A stretch of 52,608 bases of DNA, from positions 1 to 52,608 of the IMG/VR virus record IMGVR_UViG_3300031344_000200, one strand, 5' to 3'. Below, piece after piece: positions 29,200-36,597 of the stretch. Under the pieces are notes generated by a model. The model did not search any database. It had not been told where the DNA came from and was given only the letters and a program-made list of their open reading frames with translations. The position numbers and the translations under genes were made by a program. Source of the DNA: a virus. Position 1 is the first letter of the stretch. Each line of letters opens with the position of its first letter.

Positions 29200-29411
29200 T
29201 GTTGGTTCCGGGTGACCTGCACGCCGTCAAAAGCCCCCACTTTGCCCTGTGGCGGTTCAGGAATGATAACGGAGGCTCGACTTACGTCATAGGTGATGTG
29301 GCCGTGGGTTGCCTGTGCCTCATCATCGCCAAGCGCAGCGACGTCGGCGAGTATGTCGACGTCATCATCGGCGACCAGATCGGTTGCCTTCACTACCTCG
29401 CACTGGCATGA
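29199..29411 (+). CDS. LGW-family protein
   Basis: 70 aa, TGATG overlap. VPGDLHA, FALW, GCLCLIIAK, YVDVIIGDQIGCL; Cys replaces the usual Trp. Confidence 0.75.
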   Translation: MLVPGDLHAVKSPHFALWRFRNDNGGSTYVIGDVAVGCLCLIIAKRSDVGEYVDVIIGDQIGCLHYLALA

Positions 29412-29617
29412 TGATATCACCGGGCACCATCACCCGGCCCGAGAGGCCCGTGTGGGCGCTCGACATGAATGAACTGCGAAACGCAGGCCCCAACTGGAGC
29501 ACCAGGCTCCCTGCTGGCACTGTCTGTTTGATCGTCTCGGGCCCCGGGCACCGTGGCTACTTCTGTGTTCTTGCCCTAGGGCGCCTGGGTTGGCTGACCG
29601 TCGAGGCATTTTGGTGA
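29408..29617 (+). CDS. LGW-family protein
   Basis: 69 aa, ATGA overlap. SPGTITR, VWALDM, GTVCLIVSG, YFCVLALGRLGWL. Confidence 0.8.
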   Translation: MMISPGTITRPERPVWALDMNELRNAGPNWSTRLPAGTVCLIVSGPGHRGYFCVLALGRLGWLTVEAFW

Positions 29618-29841
29618 TCGCCCCCGGTCAACTCAGGAAGGTGGGTGACCTCGAAGGAGGCGCATGGGCGCTGTGGACGTGCGCCGACGGCGCGGACGGC
29701 GTGAACCTTGGTTCTTTGCGCCCCGGAAGCCTTGTCTTCATCGTTGAAGTGAACCCGATTGAATTCCGCGTCCGGGTGCTGGCGACCGGACGGCTGGGCT
29801 GGTGTCACCGACACGCCGTCGAAGGGGAGGAAGTCAGGTGA
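29614..29841 (+). CDS. LGW-family protein
   Basis: 75 aa from GTG 29614. APGQLRK, AWALW, RPGSLVFIVE, RVRVLATGRLGWC. Confidence 0.8.
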   Translation: MIAPGQLRKVGDLEGGAWALWTCADGADGVNLGSLRPGSLVFIVEVNPIEFRVRVLATGRLGWCHRHAVEGEEVR

Positions 29842-30038
29842 AGCTGCAACCTGGCACCTTGGCCGTTATCACCCAACTGCCTTGTCTGTTGTGGTGGTTG
29901 GGCGACTGTGACCCCAACAACGCCGTTCACGGCGAGCCTTGCCTCATCATTGGTGCCGGCTATTCCCCCAAGTACGTCATTTGTATCGCACGGGGGCGAC
30001 TGTGCGAGGTTGCATATGCCTGGTTAAAGTCGCTGTGA
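29838..30038 (+). CDS. LGW-family protein, CEV variant
   Basis: 66 aa from GTG 29838. QPGTLAV, CLLWW, GEPCLIIGA, YVICIARGRLCEV. GW is replaced by CE, as in 30082-30327, so these two are sisters. Confidence 0.8.
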   Translation: MKLQPGTLAVITQLPCLLWWLGDCDPNNAVHGEPCLIIGAGYSPKYVICIARGRLCEVAYAWLKSL

Positions 30039-30050
30039 ATGTTCAACGCT

Positions 30051-30079
30051 TGAACACTGACCGACACCAGGGGTATGAT
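30051..30079 (+). promoter_or_regulatory. Promoter-like site inside the array
   Basis: -35 TGAACA, 17-nt spacer, -10 TATGAT. ATG 30082 is only 2 nt beyond the -10, so GTG 30085 or TTG 30088 may be the real leaderless start. Confidence 0.45.
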
Positions 30080-30081
30080 TA

Positions 30082-30327
30082 ATGGTGTTGTCACCCGCCG
30101 ACGTGAAGTTCTCTCCGGGCACCTTGACCATGCCGACGCACGCCGCCTGCACATTGTGGTGGATGACAACAGACATCATCGCTTTCGTCAACGAAATGCC
30201 CAGCACTGCTTGGCCTGGCGAGTGTTTCTTCGTCATCACCCATTCTAAGGTTGATGCTGATTACGTGATTTGCCTTGCGCGCGGCAAACTGTGTGAGATC
30301 AATCGTAACTCCATAGTGGGAGTATGA
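30082..30327 (+). CDS. LGW-family protein, CEI variant
   Basis: 81 aa from ATG 30082; internal starts are possible (see promoter). SPGTLTM, CTLWW, GECFFVITH, YVICLARGKLCEI. Sister of the preceding gene. Confidence 0.8.
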   Translation: MVLSPADVKFSPGTLTMPTHAACTLWWMTTDIIAFVNEMPSTAWPGECFFVITHSKVDADYVICLARGKLCEINRNSIVGV

Positions 30328-30542
30328 TGCCGTCACCCACCGCGCCCGTCCCAGGAGCACTGATTGAGATCACGGCACCCATCATGGTCAGTTCATCTGA
30401 TCAGAACGGCACCGTCATCGAAGCCGGCCGGGTCGCGCTGGTCGTCGGTCGTCGATCAAATCACGGTCACCCGACGTTGTTGTTGATCGACGGTCGATTG
30501 GGCCTGACGTGGGCCCACCCCGGACGTTGGAGGCTGTTGTGA
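30324..30542 (+). CDS. LGW-family protein
   Basis: 72 aa, ATGA overlap. VPGALIEI, GRVALVVGR, PTLLLIDGRLGLTW. Confidence 0.75.
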   Translation: MMPSPTAPVPGALIEITAPIMVSSSDQNGTVIEAGRVALVVGRRSNHGHPTLLLIDGRLGLTWAHPGRWRLL

Positions 30543-30775
30543 CAGGTGACGATTGGCTCTATCAACCGGGTCAACTGACATTCCTGATCCCAGGTGCGGG
30601 TCTGTGGTTCAATCAAACACTGATCGATTATGTTCGCCGCGTCTGGCGTGAAGAACTGTGCCTCGTCATCGGCACCTCTGCTGGTGTCATTTCTAACAAC
30701 TGGCGGCCGACACTCGTCGTCACTAGTGATGGGCGATTGTTGTGGACTAGTGAACACTACCTGAGGCAGGTATGA
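30539..30775 (+). CDS. LGW-family protein
   Basis: 78 aa from GTG 30539. QPGQLTFL, GLWFN, EELCLVIGT, WRPTLVVTSDGRLLW. Near the minus-strand copy at 31220-31492 by NNWRPTLV versus NIWRPTLV. Confidence 0.8.
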   Translation: MTGDDWLYQPGQLTFLIPGAGLWFNQTLIDYVRRVWREELCLVIGTSAGVISNNWRPTLVVTSDGRLLWTSEHYLRQV

Positions 30776-30993
30776 AACTGGTGCCCGGACAGCTGGTCCT
30801 CTGCGACGCCGGGTGGAGAACTTGCGACGACGGAAGGATGCGTGGCTTTAACGTATTGAACAAGCCCGATAGCGTGTCACTCATCATCGCTGTGATCAGG
30901 ACATCAAAAAAATGGCAACTGGCACTCGTCCTCACCGGTGATGATCAGCTACTGTGGTGTAGCCACGTGTACCTGCATCGGGTGCCGACATGA
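30772..30993 (+). CDS. LGW-family protein
   Basis: 73 aa, ATGA overlap. VPGQLVLC, DSVSLIIAV, LALVLTGDDQLLW. Confidence 0.8.
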   Translation: MKLVPGQLVLCDAGWRTCDDGRMRGFNVLNKPDSVSLIIAVIRTSKKWQLALVLTGDDQLLWCSHVYLHRVPT

Positions 30994-31250
30994 GCGTGCT
31001 GCGACCCGGACAATTGATCACCGTCGTCCCGGGCGCGGTGTTGTGGAGCAATGAGACAATGCTACCCGCTGACTATGTCACCCAGGTGCAGCGCCCCACG
31101 CTGTGCCTCGTCATCTCGTGCCAAGATATCACCGGTGACCACCCGTTCATCCTGTTTGGTGATCAATTGCTGTGGGTCAGCTGTTTCGGCGTGCGCGAGG
31201 CCTGGGCACTTGAGCGAAGTCACGACCTAACGGTCGTCGGCTCCAAATAG
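30990..31250 (+). CDS. LGW-family protein
   Basis: 86 aa, ATGA overlap. RPGQLITV, AVLWSN, PTLCLVISC, PFILFGDQLLWV. Last gene of the first sub-array; its 3' end overlaps the convergent gene by 31 nt. Confidence 0.8.
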   Translation: MSVLRPGQLITVVPGAVLWSNETMLPADYVTQVQRPTLCLVISCQDITGDHPFILFGDQLLWVSCFGVREAWALERSHDLTVVGSK

Positions 31251-31492
31251 AAGGCTGAGCCAAACAGCACCCCTCCGTCGAGCGCACTGACCAACGTGGG
31301 TCGCCAGATGTTGCCATTGCACACCTCGCCGACGATGAGACACAGAAAATTGGTGCCCACCACGGGTTGCTGTAGGTCTACGTCGTGCCAGAGGGCACCG
31401 GCGATGGCCAGGGTACCGGGCAGCAGGTTCGCATCCGTTCGATCATTTGAGTCACCGTGAGGAATGTGTACCCGGGGACCTGTGTGAATCAC
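31220..31492 (-). CDS. LGW-family protein, inverted copy
   Basis: 90 aa from GTG 31492. LPGTLAIA, ALWHD, NFLCLIVGE, WRPTLVSALDGGVLFG. It lies head-on to the plus-strand sub-array and is most like 30539-30775, which suggests inverted duplication. Confidence 0.75.
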   Translation of the reverse strand: MIHTGPRVHIPHGDSNDRTDANLLPGTLAIAGALWHDVDLQQPVVGTNFLCLIVGEVCNGNIWRPTLVSALDGGVLFGSAFYLEPTTVRS

Positions 31493-31495
31493 GAC

Positions 31496-31735
31496 CTAAC
31501 CACGCGGGGTGCAGGGCACCTTGACCTGCGGCCACACTTCGGTGATGCCCTTGGCGTGAGCACGGCGCTGCACGATGGTGCATGTCCCGTCGCCGTTGCC
31601 GGTGATGCGGACGGGGGTGTCGAGGCGCACCTTGGTGTCGCCGTTGGGGCCGAAGACGGTGCCGGCGAACAGCACGTGGACGACGTTGTTGCGGGAGTAG
31701 ACACGGCGGGGAGAGTTGGTGGATCGCATCGACAT
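31496..31735 (-). CDS. Hypothetical small basic protein
   Basis: 79 aa. Basic N-terminus (MSMRSTNSPRRVYSR), then VVHVLFAGTVFGPNGDTKVR and TPVRITGNGDGTCTIV, a beta-rich body. Unknown function. Promoter with a 27-nt leader. Confidence 0.75.
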   Translation of the reverse strand: MSMRSTNSPRRVYSRNNVVHVLFAGTVFGPNGDTKVRLDTPVRITGNGDGTCTIVQRRAHAKGITEVWPQVKVPCTPRG

Positions 31736-31767
31736 GGCTTCATTCCTTGATTATGGGTGGAGAGATC

Positions 31768-31796
31768 AGGATACCACGAGTGACGGAAGACTTGCA
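31768..31796 (-). promoter_or_regulatory. Promoter with short leader
   Basis: -35 TGCAAG, 17-nt spacer, -10 TATCCT; ATG 31735 follows after about 32 nt with AAGGAA upstream. Confidence 0.75.
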
Positions 31797-31802
31797 CTGC
31801 TC

Positions 31803-32234
31803 CTACGAAGTCAAGCGCTGAATGGCGGCGTGCACTGCATCTTTCATGATGATCATCGCCCCATCGTGTTCAATGAGCCCGGGCGACACGGGAGTCAATT
31901 CACTGAGCGCGTTGCTGACCTCTCGGTTGAACGCATTGCACACCGCCAGTGCAATGTGATCGACGAGCGCCGCGCGTCTCTTGTTACAGCTTTGCTTTGT
32001 GAAGCCAAAGTCAGTGAGCAGCGTTTGAAACTGTGAATGTGACACGGGCTGTTTCCACGGTGGCTCGCCGACACCACCGGGCGAATAGTGCCACGTGTAA
32101 GACACCGAGTTAGAGGTGACAGCTACTACCCGGATGTGCACTCCCGCGTTGTGGTCGGAGTGTACAAATGTGTCGCCGACGCAGTAGTGAGACGGTGTCG
32201 CCTTGGATGACTTCTTTGCTACTTTCTTTGCCAT
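31803..32234 (-). CDS. Hypothetical protein
   Basis: 143 aa. Lys-rich start (MAKKVAKKSSKATPS), a beta segment (VGDTFVHSDHNAGVHIRVVA), and a helical C-half. VGDTF...VRVV resembles a short SH3-like start. Leaderless initiation. Unknown function. Confidence 0.75.
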   Translation of the reverse strand: MAKKVAKKSSKATPSHYCVGDTFVHSDHNAGVHIRVVAVTSNSVSYTWHYSPGGVGEPPWKQPVSHSQFQTLLTDFGFTKQSCNKRRAALVDHIALAVCNAFNREVSNALSELTPVSPGLIEHDGAMIIMKDAVHAAIQRLTS

Positions 32235-32240
32235 GATCTA

Positions 32241-32269
32241 ACTCTACCACGATCAGGCGGTGACTTGCA
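32241..32269 (-). promoter_or_regulatory. Leaderless-type promoter
   Basis: -35 TGCAAG, 17-nt spacer, -10 TAGAGT, TAGATC, ATG 32234. Confidence 0.85.
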
Positions 32270-32495
32270 CCGGGTGATAGGTGAAGCCCTCGCCTTCGAG
32301 GAACTTGAAGGTGCCGCTGACCGAATTGACGCCGGCCATTTCACGGCCACAATGGTCCGCTTCGCGGCGGCCATTGGCCTCGACGACCCACACGTAGCGT
32401 ACCGGGAACCTGCCCGGGTTCTCGAGGGTCATCACCCGCACAATGCACAGGCCCTTGTGGAATTCGTCGCCGACTTTGAGGGTTCTCTTTGCCAT
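32253..32495 (-). CDS. Hypothetical small protein
   Basis: 80 aa. LKVGDEFHKGLCIVRVMTLE and VRYVWVVEANGR suggest a small barrel; the gene at 31803 has a similar VGD(T/E)F...VRV(V/M) opening, so the two may be distant paralogues. Its end covers the next promoter's -35. Confidence 0.75.
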   Translation of the reverse strand: MAKRTLKVGDEFHKGLCIVRVMTLENPGRFPVRYVWVVEANGRREADHCGREMAGVNSVSGTFKFLEGEGFTYHPVQVTA

Positions 32496-32501
32496 GATCT
32501 A

Positions 32502-32530
32502 ATCCTATGCCAGTTGCAGGGCAACTTGCA
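32502..32530 (-). promoter_or_regulatory. Leaderless-type promoter
   Basis: -35 TGCAAG, 17-nt spacer, -10 TAGGAT, TAGATC, ATG 32495. Confidence 0.85.
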
Positions 32531-32572
32531 CTGCAACCACCAGGTTCGAAGTTGAACTTGCACAGATCTTCC

Positions 32573-32869
32573 TCAGACTTTCTCTTCGACGGAGGTCGCT
32601 GACGTTTCCTGGAGTTGTTTGATGTAAGCCCTCAGTTCCTGAGCTCTCGCCTCAAGCGCTTCGAGCTTTTTCTGGAGCTTCTTGATCTCCTTGGGACGTT
32701 GTTTCTTGACTGACTCGATCGCCTCCGGGAGAGTGGGACACCAGTCTCCTGTCACGTCCATGAAATGGTTGTCACGGTAATCCTGGTTGACCGCGCCCGG
32801 GTATGGGAGCTTCTCGTCTGTGAAGAACTGGGCAATGTACCCGGCAGGGGCACGCTTGTATTTGATCAT
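32573..32869 (-). CDS. Coiled-coil protein
   Basis: 98 aa. An N-terminal 50-residue domain (KRAPAGYIAQFFTDEKLP, DNHFMDVTGDWCPTL) is followed by a long coiled coil (KKLQKKLEALEARAQELR) with a lysine-rich first part. It probably oligomerises. Unknown partner. Confidence 0.75.
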   Translation of the reverse strand: MIKYKRAPAGYIAQFFTDEKLPYPGAVNQDYRDNHFMDVTGDWCPTLPEAIESVKKQRPKEIKKLQKKLEALEARAQELRAYIKQLQETSATSVEEKV

Positions 32870-32875
32870 GATCTA

Positions 32876-32904
32876 ATCCTACCAGGTTCGGAGTTGAACT
32901 TGCA
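32876..32904 (-). promoter_or_regulatory. Leaderless-type promoter
   Basis: -35 TGCAAG, 17-nt spacer, -10 TAGGAT, TAGATC, ATG 32869. Confidence 0.85.
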
Positions 32905-32906
32905 CT

Positions 32907-33206
32907 TCAGTCGTTGAAGATTATGATGCGCATGTCGGGCACCCAACCCCCAAAAGCGCACGACACGTAGGTCTCCGACACCAACTCACCATCGTGCCGT
33001 TCTTCTTCACACAACGTGAACAGCACCTGTTTACCCGTCCGCGGTGATTCACAGATGAAACCCACGTCCGCGGCATCGGTGTACACCCGCGAGCTGATTG
33101 TTCGGCTGAAGTCAGACACCTCGGCACTGCCGGTGAAATCGTTGCTCCACCTGAACTTGCGAGCACTGTGGATGGGCACGTTGAGGCGAGACCTATTTGC
33201 TACCAT
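32907..33206 (-). CDS. Hypothetical protein
   Basis: 99 aa. Beta-rich (VGFICESPRTGKQVLFTLCE, TYVSCAFGGWVPDMRIIIF). Soluble, unknown function. Single-gene unit with predicted leaderless initiation. Confidence 0.75.
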   Translation of the reverse strand: MVANRSRLNVPIHSARKFRWSNDFTGSAEVSDFSRTISSRVYTDAADVGFICESPRTGKQVLFTLCEEERHDGELVSETYVSCAFGGWVPDMRIIIFND

Positions 33207-33212
33207 GATCTA

Positions 33213-33241
33213 ACTCTACCACGATTCACCGGGGACTTACA
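33213..33241 (-). promoter_or_regulatory. Leaderless-type promoter
   Basis: -35 TGTAAG, 17-nt spacer, -10 TAGAGT, TAGATC, ATG 33206. Confidence 0.85.
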
Positions 33242-33386
33242 CCGTCCACGTGCCTTGTCACCGGGCACCCACAATAATCGAAGGGGTGGAACTGCCTCCC
33301 GCCCGTGGCAAGGTGACCTGGGCCGTCCTGTGGGCCGTCGGGCCGCACCTGGGTGGGTCCGGGGGTGTCCCGGGACAGGCAGGCTA

Positions 33387-33409
33387 GGATTACACCCGGG
33401 GTATAATTC
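33387..33409 (+). promoter_or_regulatory. 23-bp palindromic operator-like site, copy 4
   Basis: GGATTACAC...GTATAATTC, 8 nt upstream of the -35 at 33418. Confidence 0.8.
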
Positions 33410-33417
33410 GGGGACAG

Positions 33418-33446
33418 TGCAAGTTCGCCGGCGACCGTGGTAGGAT
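33418..33446 (+). promoter_or_regulatory. Leaderless-type promoter
   Basis: -35 TGCAAG, 17-nt spacer, -10 TAGGAT, TAGATC, ATG 33453. Confidence 0.85.
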
Positions 33447-33452
33447 TAGATC

Positions 33453-33566
33453 ATGATGAAGGAAGCAAAGGCAAGTCGGGCCGAGATGGTGATGTTCTGG
33501 AGCGCTGCCCTCGTCGTCTGTGGCGCCTCGTGGGTCGCACTGGGCATGTTCATCCTGGCTCGGTGA
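33453..33566 (+). CDS. Tiny single-pass membrane protein
   Basis: 37 aa: polar start (MMKEAKASRAEM), then helix FWSAALVVCGASWVALGMFI and LAR. Its promoter carries the palindrome. Too short for most gene finders, but the promoter supports it. Confidence 0.7.
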   Translation: MMKEAKASRAEMVMFWSAALVVCGASWVALGMFILAR

Positions 33567-33569
33567 TAG

Positions 33570-33598
33570 TGCAAGTTCCACCACGAACCTGGTAGAGT
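33570..33598 (+). promoter_or_regulatory. Promoter of the RecA-like ATPase gene
   Basis: -35 TGCAAG, 17-nt spacer, -10 TAGAGT. ATG 33629 is 31 nt beyond the -10, with GGAGATGCC as ribosome site. Confidence 0.8.
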
Positions 33599-33628
33599 TA
33601 GATCTCAACCGACGGAGATGCCGAGACA

Positions 33629-34420
33629 ATGGCCGAGATGAATCTGCACGTTGGGCGTGGTTTCAAGGCTGGGACGAAGATCAGCACCATCGCGGTGCCA
33701 CCCGAACTGCGGGTCAAGCACTCGACGGGCCTCGATTGGATCGACGAGGCGTTGGGCGGCGAAGGTGGCTTCACCGCGACGACGACGCTGATGCTGACGG
33801 GTGGCCCGGGCACCGGCAAGTCAACGCTGGTGCGCCAGTTGGCGTCGACGCTGACGGGTGCGGGTCACATCGTCGTCTACAACACGGGCGAAGAGAGCCT
33901 GTTTCAGGCCAAGCTGGCCGTTGAACGGTTGCAGTTGAAGCACGACTTCATGGTCGCCGAGGAGACTAACCTGCCTAAGCTGTTGAAGTTCCTCGACGGC
34001 GTCAAGAAGGCCAACCCGGGCAAGGTCATCGTCCTACTGCAAGATTCACTGCAGACGTTGAACGACATGAAGTACAAGGACGGTGGGACGACGGGCAACA
34101 CCCCGGTGCGCTGCACTGAGATGTTGGTCGCCTGGTGCCAGCAGAACTTCGCCTTCTGCATCTTCGTGGGACAATGTACCAAGGGTGGAGAATTCGCGGG
34201 CAAGAACACCATCCGCCACGCCATCGACGTCCATGCCCACCTGTCGTACGACGAGAACAAGAAGAGCCCGACGTTTGGGGGCCTGTTGTTCGAGGTCAGC
34301 AAGAACAGGTGGGGTTGTAGCGGGAAAACGTTCGTCGTCGCCTTGACCAAGACGGGCATCGAGAACCGCGGTTCATTCACCAAGGGTCAGGATTGGGTTG
34401 CACCTGATGACGCCGAGTGA
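33629..34420 (+). CDS. RecA/RadA-fold ATPase
   Basis: 263 aa. Walker A GGPGTGKST at 58-66, acidic loop NTGEES at 85-90 (RadA-like catalytic Glu), Walker B VIVLLQDS at about 133-140, followed by a sensor-like LVAWCQQNFAFCIFVGQCTK. This is the ATPase core of RadA/Sms. It lacks the N-terminal zinc finger and C-terminal Lon-like domain; TGLDWIDEALGG is the KaiC/RadA entry motif. Likely involved in recombination or helicase loading. Confidence 0.85.
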   Translation: MAEMNLHVGRGFKAGTKISTIAVPPELRVKHSTGLDWIDEALGGEGGFTATTTLMLTGGPGTGKSTLVRQLASTLTGAGHIVVYNTGEESLFQAKLAVERLQLKHDFMVAEETNLPKLLKFLDGVKKANPGKVIVLLQDSLQTLNDMKYKDGGTTGNTPVRCTEMLVAWCQQNFAFCIFVGQCTKGGEFAGKNTIRHAIDVHAHLSYDENKKSPTFGGLLFEVSKNRWGCSGKTFVVALTKTGIENRGSFTKGQDWVAPDDAE

Positions 34421-34673
34421 ATTGAAGCCCGGCGACCTCATCAAGTGGGTGTACACCCGTAACGGCAATGAGGTTGTCACGCATGAAGAGATATGGTCAT
34501 CCGTCGAGCATCGCTTCGTGCTCATCGGTGGCGTTAACCTGTTGGTCGCCCGCGCCGAAGGCATCCTGACGTGGTTGAACTGTAATGGGTTATCTCGCGC
34601 GCTCGAAGGCAGCCACGTGATCGGAGCGATCTTCCGCGCCGTTCGCATAGCGAAGACGAGTGATGTTCCATGA
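34407..34673 (+). CDS. LGW-family relative, PGDLIKW subgroup
   Basis: 88 aa from ATG 34407, overlapping the ATPase gene by 14 nt. LKPGDLIKWVY, IWSSV, IGGVNLLVA and ILTWL match the minus-strand relatives at 6836 and 17342. Starts the second sub-array. Confidence 0.75.
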   Translation: MTPSELKPGDLIKWVYTRNGNEVVTHEEIWSSVEHRFVLIGGVNLLVARAEGILTWLNCNGLSRALEGSHVIGAIFRAVRIAKTSDVP

Positions 34674-34945
34674 TCTCCACACCAACCCCAGCACCCTTTG
34701 TGCAGCCTACGATCCATGCACGTGGGACGTTGATCTTTCTCTACAATAAGAGGAAGTTGGTAACGGTCAGCATCCGCACTAGGCACCCCAAAGATGAGGT
34801 ACCATCACTGGTGATATATGCCCGGTGTGGCACTGCTGGTTTGATCATTGACTACGTGTGGTCAGCCAACATCTGGTGGATCTGTGTGCTAACGTCAGAC
34901 GGCATTGTTGGGTGGATCTTCGACAGTGACTTGGTGTTGGCATGA
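34670..34945 (+). CDS. LGW-family protein
   Basis: 91 aa, ATGA overlap. ARGTLIFL, TAGLIIDYV, WWICVLTSDGIVGWI. Confidence 0.8.
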   Translation: MISTPTPAPFVQPTIHARGTLIFLYNKRKLVTVSIRTRHPKDEVPSLVIYARCGTAGLIIDYVWSANIWWICVLTSDGIVGWIFDSDLVLA

Positions 34946-35157
34946 CGCCGCATGACGTCATTCCCGGAATGCTGGCAGTCTTCATGCACGCGTGGATTGG
35001 GTGGAAAGATCGCAAGACGTTGGCGCTGGGACACGCACACGAGGCAGGTGACGCGTGCCTCATTGTTCAGCAATGGGACGCCCTCCTGGACTATGTTCTC
35101 GTCCTGCACGCGGAGCGCTTGGTTTGGGTTTCAGTGTACTTCCTCGAAAACAGATGA
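34942..35157 (+). CDS. LGW-family protein
   Basis: 71 aa, ATGA overlap. IPGMLAVF, DACLIVQQ, YVLVLHAERLVWV. Confidence 0.8.
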   Translation: MTPHDVIPGMLAVFMHAWIGWKDRKTLALGHAHEAGDACLIVQQWDALLDYVLVLHAERLVWVSVYFLENR

Positions 35158-35429
35158 CAATGACCAACGAGGAGAAGTTGCTGCCCGGCACACTAGCGTG
35201 CCTCCGAAGAGACTATGGTGACAAGATTGCCGTTCGGATCGTGCACCCCGATCTGGGCACCCACCAAGGCCTGCCGATGGAACGCGTCGTCGTCTGGTAT
35301 GCTGCTGGCGTGGTGTGTCTGGTCATCAACAGTTGGCGGTTTGGCCTGTCATCCACGAGATGGGTCTGCTTGTTATTTGCCGATGCCTCGCTGGGTTGGG
35401 TCTTTCTTACTGACCTGGAACCGCTCTGA
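35154..35429 (+). CDS. LGW-family protein
   Basis: 91 aa, ATGA overlap. NEEKLLPGTLACL, KIAVRIVHP, GVVCLVINS, WVCLLFADASLGWVF. Clear tandem sister of 35483-35755. Confidence 0.8.
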   Translation: MTMTNEEKLLPGTLACLRRDYGDKIAVRIVHPDLGTHQGLPMERVVVWYAAGVVCLVINSWRFGLSSTRWVCLLFADASLGWVFLTDLEPL

Positions 35430-35441
35430 TTGAGTGTACCG

Positions 35442-35470
35442 TGCAAGTCGACGCCATGGTGTGATAGGAT
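35442..35470 (+). promoter_or_regulatory. Promoter inside the array
   Basis: -35 TGCAAG, 17-nt spacer, -10 TAGGAT; 12 nt to ATG 35483. Confidence 0.75.
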
Positions 35471-35482
35471 GAAAAGAACTCG

Positions 35483-35755
35483 ATGACCCATGAGGAGCAA
35501 TTCCTGCCCGGGACGCTGTGTTGCCTCCATGGGTCGTCGCACGCGCGGCGACACGGCGAGGATGTTGCAGTCAGGATCACTCATCCCGGGGAAAATAGTA
35601 GTGGCCTCCGATGGTATCGCCGTGGTAAACGGTGCCTCGTCATCAATTACGTGAAGGACGTATCCCACATCTTTTCACCAGGCACTCAATGGATCTGTGT
35701 CTTGCTCGGCCATCGCGTGGGGTGGGTGTTTCCCACCGACCTGGTGCGCGCATGA
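35483..35755 (+). CDS. LGW-family protein
   Basis: 90 aa. HEEQFLPGTLCCL, DVAVRITHP, GKRCLVINY, WICVLLGHRVGWVF. Shares the (N/H)EE..LPGTL and (D/K)(V/I)AVRI segments with 35154-35429. It has its own promoter. Confidence 0.8.
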   Translation: MTHEEQFLPGTLCCLHGSSHARRHGEDVAVRITHPGENSSGLRWYRRGKRCLVINYVKDVSHIFSPGTQWICVLLGHRVGWVFPTDLVRA

Positions 35756-36057
35756 TCACCCCCGCTCAGGCCACACCGGGCGCGCTGGTGACCTTCAGGC
35801 ACCCAGGTTATTCGTGGACGGCACTGCCCCCGCGCATCATGGGACACGCATACTATCCGGGCGACGTGTGCATCATCGTTCATACGGATGTATCCGGCCA
35901 CGTGTACGACAGTCATTACACGTACATTGATTCGCTCTACGTCGGAATCGTCGCTAGCACAGTTATGGCGACGGTGATGGGACATTATGTCTTCATCGTC
36001 ACCGCGCAGGGCATGGGTTGGATCAACAGCACCTTCATCAAGGTGATCACCCCATGA
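35752..36057 (+). CDS. LGW-family protein
   Basis: 101 aa, ATGA overlap. TPGALVTF, GDVCIIVHT, YVFIVTAQGMGWI, with an insertion of about 25 residues between the middle and last strands. Confidence 0.8.
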   Translation: MITPAQATPGALVTFRHPGYSWTALPPRIMGHAYYPGDVCIIVHTDVSGHVYDSHYTYIDSLYVGIVASTVMATVMGHYVFIVTAQGMGWINSTFIKVITP

Positions 36058-36335
36058 AGTTTGAACCGGGTGACCTCATCACTTCCCTGACGATGATGCA
36101 TGCACGACTCGTTGATAATCGACCTCTCAATCACTTCACGCTGGGCAGGTTCACGGTGTTCAACGCAGACACCCTTGCCATGATCATCAGCAGGCGAAGA
36201 TTGCGGTCCGACGACGTAATCGAATTGATCCTATTAATGCGCGGTCGTCTGTACATTCACGAAATCAGTGAAGAGGTGATGGGACGTGGCACCCACTGGC
36301 ACGGTGTAACCGAAATAGTTGTCGGTGTAGGATAA
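36054..36335 (+). CDS. LGW-family protein, diverged C-terminus
   Basis: 93 aa, ATGA overlap. EPGDLITS, DTLAMIISR, ELILLMRGRLYIH, then a histidine-containing tail; no GW. Confidence 0.75.
   Translation: MKFEPGDLITSLTMMHARLVDNRPLNHFTLGRFTVFNADTLAMIISRRRLRSDDVIELILLMRGRLYIHEISEEVMGRGTHWHGVTEIVVGVG
36305..36333 (+). promoter_or_regulatory. Leaderless-type promoter, GTG start
   Basis: -35 TGTAAC, 17-nt spacer, -10 TAGGAT, 6 nt to GTG 36340. The promoter lies in the 3' end of the previous gene. Confidence 0.7.
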
Positions 36336-36339
36336 GATT

Positions 36340-36597
36340 GTGGTGACCCGCATTTTCCATCCTGGTGACCTGATCTGGTACCCGACATCACTTCACGCGT
36401 CTTCTTGGCGTCCGGGCGTCTATGGTGATATGGGACATAGACGACGCCTGTGTGACTTCAACTTTGGTCTTGTCATTGCGATTACGTTCGATACCGGCGG
36501 CGACCGACGGGCACAGGTCATTGAGTCACTAACTAGCGCGGTGGGTTGGATCTACACGTCGGTGATTCAACGCGTCGAGCACTTGGAGCGCCGGTGA
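36340..36597 (+). CDS. LGW-family protein
   Basis: 85 aa from GTG 36340. HPGDLIWY, FGLVIAIT, AQVIESLTSAVGWIY. Confidence 0.8.
   Translation: MVTRIFHPGDLIWYPTSLHASSWRPGVYGDMGHRRRLCDFNFGLVIAITFDTGGDRRAQVIESLTSAVGWIYTSVIQRVEHLERR

Noticed and set aside
33629-34420. Replicative DnaB-type helicase
   Set aside because: No N-terminal helical domain or DnaB motifs; the TGLDWIDEALGG entry and NTGEES loop fit RadA/KaiC better.
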